Assembly (NCBI GenBank): GCA_012959785.1
Contig: DUCM01000013.1
Span: forward strand, 62,001 to 126,000
From: Planctomycetota bacterium
GTDB lineage: Bacteria > Planctomycetota > UBA1135 > GCA-002686595
Length of the DNA stretch: 64,000 bases
Reading direction: 5' to 3'
The notes below the pieces were generated by a model that saw nothing but the letters and a program-made list of their open reading frames with translations, did not search any database and had not been told where the DNA came from. Within the stretch, counting starts at the first letter, position 1, and each line of letters begins with the position of its first letter. The position numbers were made by a program, and so were the translations under genes. Below, piece after piece: positions 53,573-63,176 of the stretch.

Positions 53573-54026
53573 GCCGGCCTACAAGAGAATCCGCAACCAA
53601 TACTCAGGAGGGCAACCTCGGGAGGGCAACGGATGAACGCACTGACTGGAGGATTCATTCTGGGCCTCTTGGTGGGGGGCCCGCCTCACGAGTGGGGATG
53701 TGGGTCGTTGGCGAGATCTGGGCAGCTCGTTCTCATCGGCCCATTTCTGAGAGGGGTCTCCCAAATCTCGGGATAGAGGCTTTTCTCAACTTCAGGGCCC
53801 CGAGGGTCCTCATGGCCATGCCCCTTGTTGATCGATAAAGGGGGGGTCACCACTTTGCGGTGACACCAACAACTTAGCCTGCGCGAGGAACTCCGCGGAT
53901 TCTCAAGGAGGCATGGAAGCACGCTGTGGTGATCGAGACGCTCTCGACACCCTTCGGCCTCCGGCACCCTGTTCTGTCCATAAGTCAGGCGCTCACCGGA
54001 AGGTGCGCGTTTGGGGAGGCTCCGCC
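53573..54026. other. Intergenic region between the Bat operon and an FG-GAP gene
   Basis: A 454-base gap. A 14-bp palindrome (GTAGGCCGGCCTAC, 53569-53582) spans the upstream stop codon. The sequence GGAGGGCAAC occurs twice just before a 47-codon ORF (53633-53776), listed separately. A hairpin GTCACC-N7-GGTGAC lies at 53846-53864. The promoter of the next gene is presumably between 53870 and 54026. Confidence 0.4.
53633..53776 (+). CDS. Possible 47-residue hydrophobic peptide
   Basis: The ATG at 53633 is preceded by two GGAGGG purine tracts, unusual in this window where such sites are rare. The peptide begins MNALTGGFILGLLVGGPP and has two hydrophobic stretches, which could be a small membrane peptide. 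Nothing else supports it, and the composition could arise by chance. Confidence 0.2.
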   Translation: MNALTGGFILGLLVGGPPHEWGCGSLARSGQLVLIGPFLRGVSQISG

Positions 54027-55706
54027 ATGAGATTCCACATCGCAGCGATGACCATCGTCTGCTCTATCTTTCTTGGTGCTTTGTCCAGTGCGCAAACCTG
54101 GATGAGCGAATTGGTCGCATCGGATGCGTCGGCCCAGGACAATTTCGGGTCCGCGGTAGCCACCGATGGTAGCTACTTCGTTGTAGGCTCGCCCATGACG
54201 GATCTGGGCGCTTCGAATCTCGGTGCCGGCCAAGCCTATGTCTACCGTCAATACGCCTCGGGCTGGGTCGAGGAAGCGCGCTTGCAACCCTCGGATCCAG
54301 TTGCCGCCGGTATGTTTGGCTCAGCCGTGGCGATCGACGGCAACACGATTGCCGTGGGGGCTCCGGGGGCTCAGATCAACGGCGTGCCCCAAGGTGCCGT
54401 CTATATTTTCGAGCGCGTGGGAACCAGCTGGCCCCAGGTTGCGCGCCTGGGTTCGGCGATTCCTCTTTTGGGAGACGAGTTCGGCGCTGCCGTGGATCTA
54501 GATGGCGTGCGTCTCGTCGTTGGCGCCCCAGGAAAGTTCGGCGTGGGACAGGCGAGCGGAGCGGCCTATGTTTTTGAACGCAGCGTGGGCTGGCAGCAAC
54601 AAGCCAAGCTGCTCGCCTCGGATACCGAATACCTCGATCGCTTTGGACAATCCGTCGCTATCGAGGCCTTCAGAATTGCCGTGGGCGCGCCCTTCGAAGA
54701 CGACCCGATCAAGCAGTCAGGAGCGGTCTACATCTTCGAGGGCTTCTCGACTGCCTGGAACGAGACAGCCCGGCTCAAAGCCTCCGATGCCCATCCGCAC
54801 GACGCGCTGGGATCCTCGCTCTGCTTGTCGGGAGACACCCTGGCCGTGGGGGCTCCCGGTGGAACCTGGGTTGGAGTTCATTCGGGATCGGCCTTCATCT
54901 TCGAGGCGACGCCAAACGGCTGGCAGGAGGGTGGGCGAATCCTGCCCAACGACCTGGGAGCGGGCGATCGCTTTGGTCTCTCGGTGTCGCTCCACGCCGA
55001 CAAGCTCGCCGTGGGCGGGCCCCGGCACTCGGGGTTCAGTGCAAGCGGCGGGGCAGCCTGGTTTTTCGGGCGCTCGGGATCGAGCTGGCTGCATCTTGTG
55101 ACCCTCTCGGCGGCGCTGCCCACGCCCCACTTCCAGTTTGGAACAAGCGTCAGCCTCTCCGCCACGCGCCTGGTGGTGGGTGCTCCCTTCGCCAGCAATC
55201 TCATGGAGTCCGCGGGGGCCGCCGAACTATGGTCGGTTGCAACGGGACCGGCGCATACACTCTTCTGCTTCGGCAGTGCCTGTCCCTGCGGTAATGATGA
55301 TGCCGACGGCGGTTGCTACAACTCGACCGGCAAGGGAGCGCGTCTCGAAGCGAGCGGATCTCTGAGCCTTTCCCAGGACGATCTTTCCATCGCCACGACG
55401 AATCTGCGGAGCGCGCAATTCGTGGTGCTGTTCATGGGCCCGGCGCAGTCATCCAGTCATTTTGGAGATGGGCTTCGCTGCACCGATGCTGGGAACCCCA
55501 TGGGGCCGGGCTATCATTTATTTGGTCCCGCGCAGCTCGTTGGGGTGGATGGAACGATGATCGTGGGGCCAGGGCGCTTTCGAGCCGTACCCGGTCTCTT
55601 GCCAGGGGACACGCGCTACATGCAGTCGTGGTACCGCGACCCCGGCGGGCCCTGCAACTCGTCCTTCAACATCTCCAACGCCATCGCGGTGACCTTCATG
55701 CCCTGA
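54027..55706 (+). CDS. Secreted FG-GAP repeat protein with cysteine-rich C-terminal module
   Basis: A 559-residue protein starting at the ATG at 54027, giving a signal peptide (IAAMTIVCSIFLGALSSAQ). Six or seven FG-GAP-like repeats follow in the form FGSAVAIDGNTIAVGAPG and FGQSVAIEAFRIAVGAPF, lacking the strict DxDGDG loops of the protein at 12.3 kb. After the propeller come CFGSACPCGNDDADGGC, the linker, HFGDGLRCTDAGNP and PGDTRYMQSWYRDPGGPC. The repeats most resemble the truncated gene at 9197. It is probably surface-exposed or secreted, with the tail possibly for sorting or attachment. The next gene starts 60 bases on. Confidence 0.88.
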   Translation: MRFHIAAMTIVCSIFLGALSSAQTWMSELVASDASAQDNFGSAVATDGSYFVVGSPMTDLGASNLGAGQAYVYRQYASGWVEEARLQPSDPVAAGMFGSAVAIDGNTIAVGAPGAQINGVPQGAVYIFERVGTSWPQVARLGSAIPLLGDEFGAAVDLDGVRLVVGAPGKFGVGQASGAAYVFERSVGWQQQAKLLASDTEYLDRFGQSVAIEAFRIAVGAPFEDDPIKQSGAVYIFEGFSTAWNETARLKASDAHPHDALGSSLCLSGDTLAVGAPGGTWVGVHSGSAFIFEATPNGWQEGGRILPNDLGAGDRFGLSVSLHADKLAVGGPRHSGFSASGGAAWFFGRSGSSWLHLVTLSAALPTPHFQFGTSVSLSATRLVVGAPFASNLMESAGAAELWSVATGPAHTLFCFGSACPCGNDDADGGCYNSTGKGARLEASGSLSLSQDDLSIATTNLRSAQFVVLFMGPAQSSSHFGDGLRCTDAGNPMGPGYHLFGPAQLVGVDGTMIVGPGRFRAVPGLLPGDTRYMQSWYRDPGGPCNSSFNISNAIAVTFMP

Positions 55707-55766
55707 TTGGCCTGACCAGGGGGTGGGGCACCGAACCCGATGATGGGGTAGCATGGCGGCAGGCTC

Positions 55767-56951
55767 ATGAACTTCCCCACGATCTGGATCCTGCTCCCCG
55801 CCCTCATCATTCCGCCTGCGCAACAAAGCCCCCAGCCCTGGGAACACACCTGCCGCTGGATGCGGGGGCAGGCTGAGCGCTTGGCGGCGGACCTCGCCAC
55901 GGCTCACAGCATTCTCTTGGAGCGCGCTTGCGAGGAACTGCCGAAAGCTGTGGAGCGCCTTGAGCCCACGCCGCCGGCGCCCCTGCCCGTGGGCTACGGA
56001 GTTCTGCCCGCAATCAAGGACGATGCTGCTCTCTCGAGGCTCACTCCCCGCGAGTGGGTCTACTCCCTCGAACAACTCAGCCTGGGCTTCACCGCCGACT
56101 TCCGCGCGGGAGCGCTGCTCGCCGGGCGGGTTTCGGCCGGTGAAACGGCACCCCTCGCCCCCCTCGTGGACGAGTTCGTGCGGTTGCGAGCGAGCCTGCG
56201 CAACATCGAAGAACACATCAGCTATCACGAATGGTGGCAGGTGGCCATTCACAAGGACCTCGTCTATTTTGAGGGTCGCAACAAGATCGTGGCCAAGGTG
56301 CGCGAGCTGGTGGCCTTGCCCGAGGATGTCGGAAGTAGAGAGCAAGCTGAACGCTTGCGCTTGGAGATCCACGCCGCCGTAGCGCCCTTCGAAGCGGCTG
56401 ACCTGGCCATCGTGAAGACGGACTCCGGCGGCTGGCAGTTGGACCTTGCCCTGCACACCGACATCGAGGATGAGGGCTTCCTGTCCGACTTTGTAAAGAG
56501 CATCGAGAGTAACTGGAATCAGGCAGAAGCCATGATTGCAAGGGACTTGCACATCGATCTTGTCTTCGTGCACCACGGTGCGGCAGAGCTCTACCCCGGC
56601 GGTCCGCCAGCGCCCGAGGCGGCCATCGAAGTCGAAGAACATGTGGCCCGCTTTCCCTCCGGCGCCATGGTGCTTACAACGGGCGCTGCCAGCACCCACG
56701 CCTGGCGCTGCAGGAGCATTCTGCTGGGGCCGGTTGCCTTGACCCGCAGAACCCTGGCCCACGAGTTCGGACATCTATTGGGTTTCAGCGACGCCTACCT
56801 GCGCGGCTTTGATGGAACAACTGATGCCGATTTTGGGCTGGTTATCATCGAGTGGCAGGGGCTCCTCGGCGACTTGATGGGCAATCCAGGCGGCGGAACG
56901 GTGTCCCGAGCCATGGTGGAGCAACTCTTCGAGGCGTACGCGAGTGAGTGA
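55767..56951 (+). CDS. Secreted metzincin-type zinc metallopeptidase
   Basis: A 394-residue protein with a signal peptide (FPTIWILLPALIIPPAQQ). The zinc site is HEFGHLLGFSD (~residues 332-342), the metzincin HExxHxxGxxH/D pattern with Asp as third ligand. About 30 residues later DLMGNPGGG supplies a Met-turn, which strongly supports the assignment. The N-terminal ~290 residues are mostly helical with no known domain and could be a propeptide or a substrate-binding region. Its end overlaps the next gene by eight bases, so they are co-translated. Substrate unknown. Confidence 0.82.
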   Translation: MNFPTIWILLPALIIPPAQQSPQPWEHTCRWMRGQAERLAADLATAHSILLERACEELPKAVERLEPTPPAPLPVGYGVLPAIKDDAALSRLTPREWVYSLEQLSLGFTADFRAGALLAGRVSAGETAPLAPLVDEFVRLRASLRNIEEHISYHEWWQVAIHKDLVYFEGRNKIVAKVRELVALPEDVGSREQAERLRLEIHAAVAPFEAADLAIVKTDSGGWQLDLALHTDIEDEGFLSDFVKSIESNWNQAEAMIARDLHIDLVFVHHGAAELYPGGPPAPEAAIEVEEHVARFPSGAMVLTTGAASTHAWRCRSILLGPVALTRRTLAHEFGHLLGFSDAYLRGFDGTTDADFGLVIIEWQGLLGDLMGNPGGGTVSRAMVEQLFEAYASE

Positions 56952-58947
56952 CCCGTCTTCGCTCAAGGTTCGCGAGGCGTCCACTTGGTGGGCGCTAATT
57001 GTCATTTTTCCGGGCATTGTCTTCTGGAACTCTCTGCATGGCGAATTTCATCTCGATGACATCTACCGCATCGCGAACAACACCGGACTGAATGCCTGGT
57101 GGCCGCCCTGGCGCCACTTCCTCGATCCCAGCACCAGCGCCACCTTGCCCGGCCTGGTGCAGTTTCGTCCGTTCCTGCCCCTCTGCCTCTCGACCAACGG
57201 GGCGTTGGGCAACTTGCTGGGGATCGAACGCCTGATGTCTCTGCACCTGGGCAACCTCGCCATCCACATCCTGGGTGTGGGGCTCTTGTATCTGCTCCTC
57301 CGTGAACTTCTAGAGCATTGGGGCCGCCAGACCAGGACACCGCGGGAAGCTGCGCGAATTGCTGTCGTGGGGGCCTTATTGTTCGGTGTGCACCCGGTGG
57401 CGGGCGTTTCGGTGAACTACCTGTGCGGCCGCGATGTGCTCTTGATGCTGGCCTTTCTCCTGGCCGCATTCTTGAGCTATGTGCGCCTGCGGCGCTTGGG
57501 TGGAACGCCCTGGCGTTGGATTGTGTGTGCCCTCTTGCTCACCGGAGCGCAACTCTCAAAGGCCAACGCTCTCGCAGCGCCGCTCTTGATCCTTTGTTTT
57601 GAGTTCACCCTTGGTGGCCAGAACTTCTTGAGCAAGAAGGCCTGGCTGCGGGCCTTGCCCGCCCTGGTGGTGCTGCTCTCGATCCAGGCCTACACGATTT
57701 TGGTGCTCGACTTTTCCGATGCGTCAAAACTGCTCGTGGACCGCGGTGGCGTCTTCGAGTACCCGCTGACGCAGTTTCGCATGCACCTTGTGTGGTACGG
57801 ACGCAACCTCGTGTGGCCCTTCTATATGCGCGCCGAGCCCCTCGTCGAGGCTTCCCGCAGCCTGTTTGAGGCCGGTGTGTTGGCTGGTATTGCCCTGGTG
57901 GCGGGGTCTCTCACCTGGCTTTGGCGTCAGCGCCACAGGCGGCCCCTGATGGCCTTCAGTCTGGGGGCCTACTGGGTGCTCTTCTCGGTGACATCGTCGG
58001 TCCTGCCCATGCGACGCCTCGTGACGGATTACCGCCAGGTTCCGTCCCTGGCCTTTGGCGTGCTCTTTTTCGTCCTCGCCGGAAACGCGCTCCTGCGTGG
58101 CCGCTGGCGCGTGGCCTTGGCCGTGGTGGCCCTGGCCTGGTTTGGTGGTACGAGTGTCTACATGAATCGGCATTGGCGCACGGAAGAGTCGTTTTGGCTG
58201 CACAGCGTGGAGCTGGGCGCTGGATCGCAGGCGCACCTAAACTACGGATTCAGTATTTGCCGCCGCGATCCCGCCTTGGCCGAAGAGCACTATCTGCACG
58301 CCCTCGAGATGGAACCGGGGAACGTTTGGGTGATGATCAACCTGGGGATCCTGCGCATCAGGACGGGCGATCCAGAGGATGGGCTGGCGCTGGTGCGGCG
58401 CGCTGTTTCTCGCGTGCCCACCTGGGCGGTGGCCCATTATTGGTTTTCCATTGCCCTTTCGAGAACAAAGCTCTGGGAGGAGTCCGCCGTCGAGGCACGG
58501 GTGGCCGTGGAACTCGATGGCCGCAATCAGAGATACAAGGATCAACGGATCAAGGCGCAGTACGCCCTGGCCTTTGCGCACTACCGCGCCGAGGAGTACA
58601 CGCTGGCTCTAGATGCGGTGCGGATCTTGCACGAGTTCAAGCCTAGCTACTCGGACTCCAAGTTCCTCGAGGCTTTTCTCCTGGGCTGGCTGGATCAGCC
58701 CCAGGCAGCGGTGGCGGCCTACGAGGAGTTCCTCGGAGAGCGCCCCGACCATGCACAGGCTCACTACAACCTGGGCCTCATCTTCGTTGGCCAGGCCGAG
58801 GTGCAGCGGGCCATCCTGGAGTTTCAGCGTGTCTTGGAGATCGACCCTGCCTTTCGCCTGGCCCACATGCGCCTGGCTACTTGCTACGCGGATGCGGGTG
58901 ATGACGAAGCGAGCGCGCTCCACGCCGAGCTCTACCGCGCAGAGTAA
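56944..58947 (+). CDS. TMTC-like multi-pass membrane glycosyltransferase with TPR tail
   Basis: A 667-residue protein starting with GTG at 56944 inside the metzincin gene. The first ~410 residues have about ten membrane helices, with the acidic motif FHLDDIYRIANN in the first loop, matching the Asp-Asp motif of GT-C fold O-mannosyltransferases, and GVHPVAGVSVNYLCGRDVLL, typical of TMTC-type proteins. From ~420 on are TPR repeats (AEEHYLHALEMEPGNVWVMI; AQAHYNLGLIFVGQAEVQ). By family it transfers mannose or another sugar from a lipid donor to exported proteins. Coupling to a secreted peptidase is unusual. Confidence 0.85.
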   Translation: MSDPSSLKVREASTWWALIVIFPGIVFWNSLHGEFHLDDIYRIANNTGLNAWWPPWRHFLDPSTSATLPGLVQFRPFLPLCLSTNGALGNLLGIERLMSLHLGNLAIHILGVGLLYLLLRELLEHWGRQTRTPREAARIAVVGALLFGVHPVAGVSVNYLCGRDVLLMLAFLLAAFLSYVRLRRLGGTPWRWIVCALLLTGAQLSKANALAAPLLILCFEFTLGGQNFLSKKAWLRALPALVVLLSIQAYTILVLDFSDASKLLVDRGGVFEYPLTQFRMHLVWYGRNLVWPFYMRAEPLVEASRSLFEAGVLAGIALVAGSLTWLWRQRHRRPLMAFSLGAYWVLFSVTSSVLPMRRLVTDYRQVPSLAFGVLFFVLAGNALLRGRWRVALAVVALAWFGGTSVYMNRHWRTEESFWLHSVELGAGSQAHLNYGFSICRRDPALAEEHYLHALEMEPGNVWVMINLGILRIRTGDPEDGLALVRRAVSRVPTWAVAHYWFSIALSRTKLWEESAVEARVAVELDGRNQRYKDQRIKAQYALAFAHYRAEEYTLALDAVRILHEFKPSYSDSKFLEAFLLGWLDQPQAAVAAYEEFLGERPDHAQAHYNLGLIFVGQAEVQRAILEFQRVLEIDPAFRLAHMRLATCYADAGDDEASALHAELYRAE

Positions 58948-59453
58948 CCGTCGATGATGGTCAGTTGCGGGTGGCCGCTGCGCCAGCCGCGAACTTCGGC
59001 CGCAATGTCGATCCGTGCTCCGTCCTCGAAATCATCATCCATGAGTTCGAGAAGTTGGCCCGTTTCGTCGAGTCGCACAAAGAACCGTCTTTCAGAGCAA
59101 TCGGTGCAGTCCGCGCTCTCAATCGTGCCTCGTGCGGTGACTCGGATGGCCACCGTTTCGTAGGCGGCGCTCTTGGCGGCGTCAACGCAGTCGTCAAAGT
59201 CGATTCTCACCGGATCCCCGAAGGAGATGCGGGCAAACTGCACTTCAGTGTCTAGTTGAACATGGATGACGCCATCCAGGCGCCGCAAGGCCAGGTCGAG
59301 ACCATAGGCCTTGTCGTTTCAGATTCAGGTGTTGAAGTCGAGTCGCACGCTGGCGAAGCGCTCACCCTCGTAGGGGATGCCTCCTGATTCGGTGGCGATA
59401 CAGGCGACGAGGGGGGCGGCAAAGAGCAGCAAGGAGGCGCGCAGGAATATCAT
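58932..59453 (-). CDS. MerP/HMA-like lipoprotein, candidate selenoprotein with U-x-U (two in-frame TGA)
   Basis: A 173-residue frame starting at the ATG at 59453, interrupted only by two TGA codons at 59325-59327 and 59319-59321 (residues 43 and 45). It begins with a lipoprotein signal (FLRASLLLFAAPLVAC, lipobox Cys18). Residues ~36-107 read as a heavy-metal-associated domain: LDFNT-U-I-U-NDKAYGL, then ALRRLDGVIHVQLD and DAAKSAAYETV. Residue 45 aligns with the first Cys of the MerP CxxC (ten residues before ALRRL); the second Cys position is Lys48. Residues ~110-173 look like a small OB-like beta domain (RRFFVRLDETGQLLEL). A strong hairpin follows the TGAs. It is eight bases after the outer-membrane-type gene. 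Alternative: a gene broken by two nonsense changes. Confidence 0.6.
59286..59327 (-). promoter_or_regulatory. Candidate SECIS hairpin serving two UGA codons
   Basis: After the second UGA (59321-59319) and five bases, CAAGGCC (59313-59307) pairs with GGCCTTG (59292-59286). Inside, GGTC (59303-59300) faces GACC, with small internal loops. The apical GGUC lies 19-22 bases from the start of the second UGA and 25-28 from the first, within the usual bacterial SECIS window and near the position seen in fdhF. Confidence 0.55.
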
Positions 59454-59461
59454 GGGAGGCA

Positions 59462-60391
59462 CTAAAAGCGGTAACCGAAGGCAAGGAAGGTACGGTAGTC
59501 GAGTCCGAGCTGCGCTCCGTCATAGTTCTGATAGAGCGGCAAGTCAAAGTTGAAAGAAATATCGATGGCTGGGCGCGGGTGAAAACCGAGCCCTGTGCGC
59601 AAGATCAGGCGACTGGCTCCGGAGTTCGCGAGCTGCGCGCCACCCTGGCGTGCCGAGCCCAACTCGTGCCAAACCAGGCCGATGCGCGCAGCATTCGAGG
59701 CGCCGGGGTAGGGCCGGTGCAGGTAGCGATAGGCGGCCGAGATTCCCACGGCAAACAAGTCGCTGTCCTCGAAGTCCTGACTACCCTGGTTGTTGGCCTT
59801 GTAGAAAATCTGGCCGTCGATGCGCCAGCGGCCGTAGCTCGAGGTGGCTGCGATGGCGAAGAAGGGATCCCAGGAGCCCGAGCCCGGTTGCTGCGAGGCG
59901 GCCAAGCGTTGACCTCCATCGCGTTCGCCCGTGGCGCCAGTGGGAGTTTCCAGGCCAGCGATGACGCTGATGTTGAACGACTTGCGATAAGCGTCCCGAG
60001 TGAAGAGGCGGTATTTGCCGAAGAGGGCCACATCCCCGAGACCTTGGGAACTCAGCGAAGCCGGTCCGCCCATGTCGATGAACTCGCTACGCCGCGCCAC
60101 GGCTGGAATCAGGGCACCCACGGTGACTCGTGGCGTCCAACCGTAGTTGTAGCCGAGCACCATGCGGTGCTCACGCTGCTTGGCGTTCGTGGGGTCGGCG
60201 ACGGTATCCGAGCCTGCGTACAGGTCCGACTTCTGGGAGAAGAGGTGAGCCACCGATACTCGAGTGCCGTGGGAAAACAGGGTTTCGCCGGCGAAGATTT
60301 CGATCCCGCCGTCCTGGGCTCCGAGAGCTCCACCGAGGGTGAGCACAAGGCCCAAGCTCATGAGTGTCTGTCCGATTTGCATGACCCGCAT
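59462..60391 (-). CDS. Outer-membrane beta-barrel-type protein (MetA-phenol-degradation/transporter-like)
   Basis: A 309-residue protein started at the ATG at 60391 (MRVMQIGQTLMSLGL), giving a signal peptide ending GGALGAQ; a second ATG at 60382 is possible. It has alternating amphipathic strands (HRMVLGYNYGWTPRVTVGAL; DVALFGKYRLF) and ends FLAFGYRF with a C-terminal aromatic, typical of outer-membrane barrels. The pattern resembles the PF13557 'MetA-pathway of phenol degradation' transporter-like family, found beside metal or heavy-metal genes in many bacteria. It precedes the MerP-like lipoprotein gene by eight bases, suggesting a shared export or sensing role. Confidence 0.78.
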   Translation of the reverse strand: MRVMQIGQTLMSLGLVLTLGGALGAQDGGIEIFAGETLFSHGTRVSVAHLFSQKSDLYAGSDTVADPTNAKQREHRMVLGYNYGWTPRVTVGALIPAVARRSEFIDMGGPASLSSQGLGDVALFGKYRLFTRDAYRKSFNISVIAGLETPTGATGERDGGQRLAASQQPGSGSWDPFFAIAATSSYGRWRIDGQIFYKANNQGSQDFEDSDLFAVGISAAYRYLHRPYPGASNAARIGLVWHELGSARQGGAQLANSGASRLILRTGLGFHPRPAIDISFNFDLPLYQNYDGAQLGLDYRTFLAFGYRF

Positions 60392-60526
60392 TCTGGAGAC
60401 TTTCGGCGCGGGTGCAAGTCTGCCAGGGCCGGGATCCCAAGCAACTTCGCGTTGACGAGAACGGGTTCCCACGAAGAGTCTATTGTGCCCCGCGCCCCCC
60501 GCGCCCCGCGGGCCACCGGTAGATCA

Positions 60527-63079
60527 TCAGGCGGGCACCGTTTCAACGACTGGCGCGGCGGGCTGCACCTCGACCTTGAAGCCCTCTTGGCGGAAGTCGA
60601 TGCGGGCCAGGTCGCCTGCTTGCAAGCGACCAGAGAGGATCGCGTCGGCGCACAGGTTCTGCACATTCTTTTGCAAGGCGCGCTTGAGTGGCCGGGCGCC
60701 GAACTCAGGGTCGTAACCGATACGCGCCAATTCATCCTTGGCAGCATTGCTGAGCTCGAATCTGATCTCCTGCTCGGCCAGTTGCGCCGTCAGGCGCCTG
60801 GCTTGAACGTCGACGATGCTGCGGATCTGCTCCGGCCCCAGGGTCTCGAAGGTCAAGACCTCATCGAGTCGGTTGATGAACTCCGGGCGGAAGTGTTGGT
60901 GCACTTCGGAAGCCTGGCGCAGATTGCTGGTGAGCAGAACCAGGGTCTGGGTAAAATCCACCGTGCGTCCCTTGCCGTCGGTCAAGCGACCATCATCAAG
61001 CAGTTGCAGGAGCACATTGAAGACATCCGGGTGGGCCTTCTCGACTTCATCGAAGAGGATTACCGAGTGCGGCTTGCGCCGCGCGGCTTCGGTCAGGACT
61101 CCGCCTTCGTCATAACCGACATAGCCCGGAGGCGCGCCGATTAGACGGCTGACCGAATGCTTTTCCATGAACTCGCTCATGTCGATGCGGGTCATGTTGC
61201 GCTCATCATCGAACAGAAACTCGGCAAGCGATTTGGCCAGTTCGGTCTTGCCAACTCCCGTGGGGCCGAGCAGTAGGAACGAGCCCAAGGGCCGCGTGGT
61301 CTCCTGCAAGCCAGCCCGCGCACGGCGCACAGCCTGGGAAATGGCCAACACGGATTCGTCCTGGCCTATCAGGCGCTCGTGGATGCGCTCTTCCATGTGC
61401 AGCAGCTTGTCGCGTTCGGCTTCGAGCAAGCGCGTGGCGGGAATGCCCGTCCAGCGGCCGATCACTTCAGCGATCAGCTCGGCGTCCACTGCTTCGGGCA
61501 GGAGCGCGCCGCTCGCTTGCAGTTCCTCGAGGCGGGCCACATTGTTTTCCAACTGAGCCTCGGTCTCGGGGATCTCGCCGAAGCGGATGGCGGCAACTCG
61601 CTCGAAGTTGCCCTCCCGCTCGGTGCGACTGGCTTCGTCGCGCAGGGTCTCGATGAGCACCTTGGAGGCGCGGATCGAAGTGATCAGTTCCTTTTCACCA
61701 TCCCAGCGCGCGCGCAGGGCACTGATGTTTTCGGTGCTCTCCGCCAACTCCTTCTGGATCTCCTCCTTGCGGCGCATGCTCGACTCGCTCTCATCGCTGG
61801 CCAGGGCCGTGGCTTCGATTTCGAGTTGCCGGATGCGGCGCTCGGCGCGTTCGAGTTCCGGCGGCATGGAGTCGATCAGGATACGCAGTTGCGAAGCGGC
61901 TTCATCGATGCAATCGATGGCCTTGTCGGGCATGAAGCGGTCGGTAATGTGGCGGTCCGCGAGGCGCGCTGCTGCAATCAGGGCTGCATCCTCGATGCGC
62001 ACGCCGTGGTGCACTTCGTAACGCTCCTTCAAGCCACGCAGGATGGCAATTGTATCCTCCACGCTGGGTTCGTCGATGGTCACGGGCATGAAGCGCCGTT
62101 CGAGGGCTGCGTCCTTTTCGATGTACTTGCGGTACTCATCGATGGTAGTGGCCCCGATACAGCGCAACTCGCCCCGGGCCAGGGCCGGCTTTAGCATGTT
62201 GGCAGCGTCGAGGGAGCCTTCGCCGGCGCCGGCACCCACCATGGTGTGCAACTCGTCGATGAACAGCACGACCTCGCCGTCAGACTCGGCGACCTCTTCA
62301 AGGACGGCCTTCAGTCGTTCTTCGAACTCGCCGCGATACTTGGCGCCAGCGAGGAGCGATCCGAGGTCGAGGGCCATGATGCGTTTCTCGCGCAGGCTCT
62401 CGGGCACATCACCTTCCACGATGCGCAGGGCCAGGCCCTCCACGATGGCGGTCTTGCCCACGCCCGGATCGCCGATCAGGACGGGATTGTTTTTGCGCCT
62501 ACGAGCGAGTACTTGGGTAGCGCGGCGAATTTCGTCGTCGCGGCCAATGACCGGATCGAGTTTGCCGGCTTCGGCTTCGGCGGTCAGATCGCGGGCGTAC
62601 TTCTCCAGGGCTTCGAAGGTGGCCTCGGGGTTGGGGCTTTTCACCTTGCGATTGCCGCGCACCTCCTTGAGTGCGGCTTCCACCCTTTCGGCGCTGACGC
62701 CGCGGGCCTGGAAGAGCCCTTGCACCTCGGGCCCGCCGCTTTTTGCGAGGGCCAGCAAGAGGTGTTCGGTGGAGATATATTCGTCGCCCATGGCCTGAGC
62801 CACGGCGCCAGCTTCGGTCAAGGTGGCGGCGAGGGCGCTGGCCATGCGGGACTCTCCGCCGCTGGCCTGGGGCAGCTTGCCACAGGCTTCGACAAGCTCG
62901 GCAGCGAGGGCTCGCGGCTCAACTTCGAGGCGGCCCAGAATGGCCGAGAAGACGCCCTCGGGTTCCTTGAGGAGCGCCACGGCCAGGTGCAGAGGCGTGA
63001 TTTCGGGATGCCCCGAGGCCTGGGCCAGACTTTGGGCTTCCTGGAGGGAGTTCTGGGTCTTGTGGGTTGATTGTTGCAT
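60527..63079 (-). CDS. clpB: ATP-dependent disaggregase ClpB
   Basis: An 850-residue Hsp100 chaperone, close to E. coli ClpB (857). It has an N-terminal Clp-N repeat domain, first AAA+ module with Walker A GDPGVGKT (~residue 203) and VVLFIDELH, the ClpB-type middle coiled coil (~400-520), and the second AAA+ module with Walker A GPTGVGKT (~605) and [12 protein letters not shown]. The C-terminus has the D2 small domain ([15 protein letters not shown]). It lacks the IGF/L loop of ClpA/ClpX-type unfoldases, so it should cooperate with DnaK rather than ClpP. A GGAG lies 12 bases before the start. Confidence 0.96.
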   Translation of the reverse strand: MQQSTHKTQNSLQEAQSLAQASGHPEITPLHLAVALLKEPEGVFSAILGRLEVEPRALAAELVEACGKLPQASGGESRMASALAATLTEAGAVAQAMGDEYISTEHLLLALAKSGGPEVQGLFQARGVSAERVEAALKEVRGNRKVKSPNPEATFEALEKYARDLTAEAEAGKLDPVIGRDDEIRRATQVLARRRKNNPVLIGDPGVGKTAIVEGLALRIVEGDVPESLREKRIMALDLGSLLAGAKYRGEFEERLKAVLEEVAESDGEVVLFIDELHTMVGAGAGEGSLDAANMLKPALARGELRCIGATTIDEYRKYIEKDAALERRFMPVTIDEPSVEDTIAILRGLKERYEVHHGVRIEDAALIAAARLADRHITDRFMPDKAIDCIDEAASQLRILIDSMPPELERAERRIRQLEIEATALASDESESSMRRKEEIQKELAESTENISALRARWDGEKELITSIRASKVLIETLRDEASRTEREGNFERVAAIRFGEIPETEAQLENNVARLEELQASGALLPEAVDAELIAEVIGRWTGIPATRLLEAERDKLLHMEERIHERLIGQDESVLAISQAVRRARAGLQETTRPLGSFLLLGPTGVGKTELAKSLAEFLFDDERNMTRIDMSEFMEKHSVSRLIGAPPGYVGYDEGGVLTEAARRKPHSVILFDEVEKAHPDVFNVLLQLLDDGRLTDGKGRTVDFTQTLVLLTSNLRQASEVHQHFRPEFINRLDEVLTFETLGPEQIRSIVDVQARRLTAQLAEQEIRFELSNAAKDELARIGYDPEFGARPLKRALQKNVQNLCADAILSGRLQAGDLARIDFRQEGFKVEVQPAAPVVETVPA

Positions 63080-63176
63080 CTTGCAATAACTCCTGTGGAG
63101 GGGGGCTAGGGGCGCAGGATGGCGCTCAGAGGCCCGACGGGTTTCCTAGAGCAAGGCCTGTACCAGCCACAAAAAC

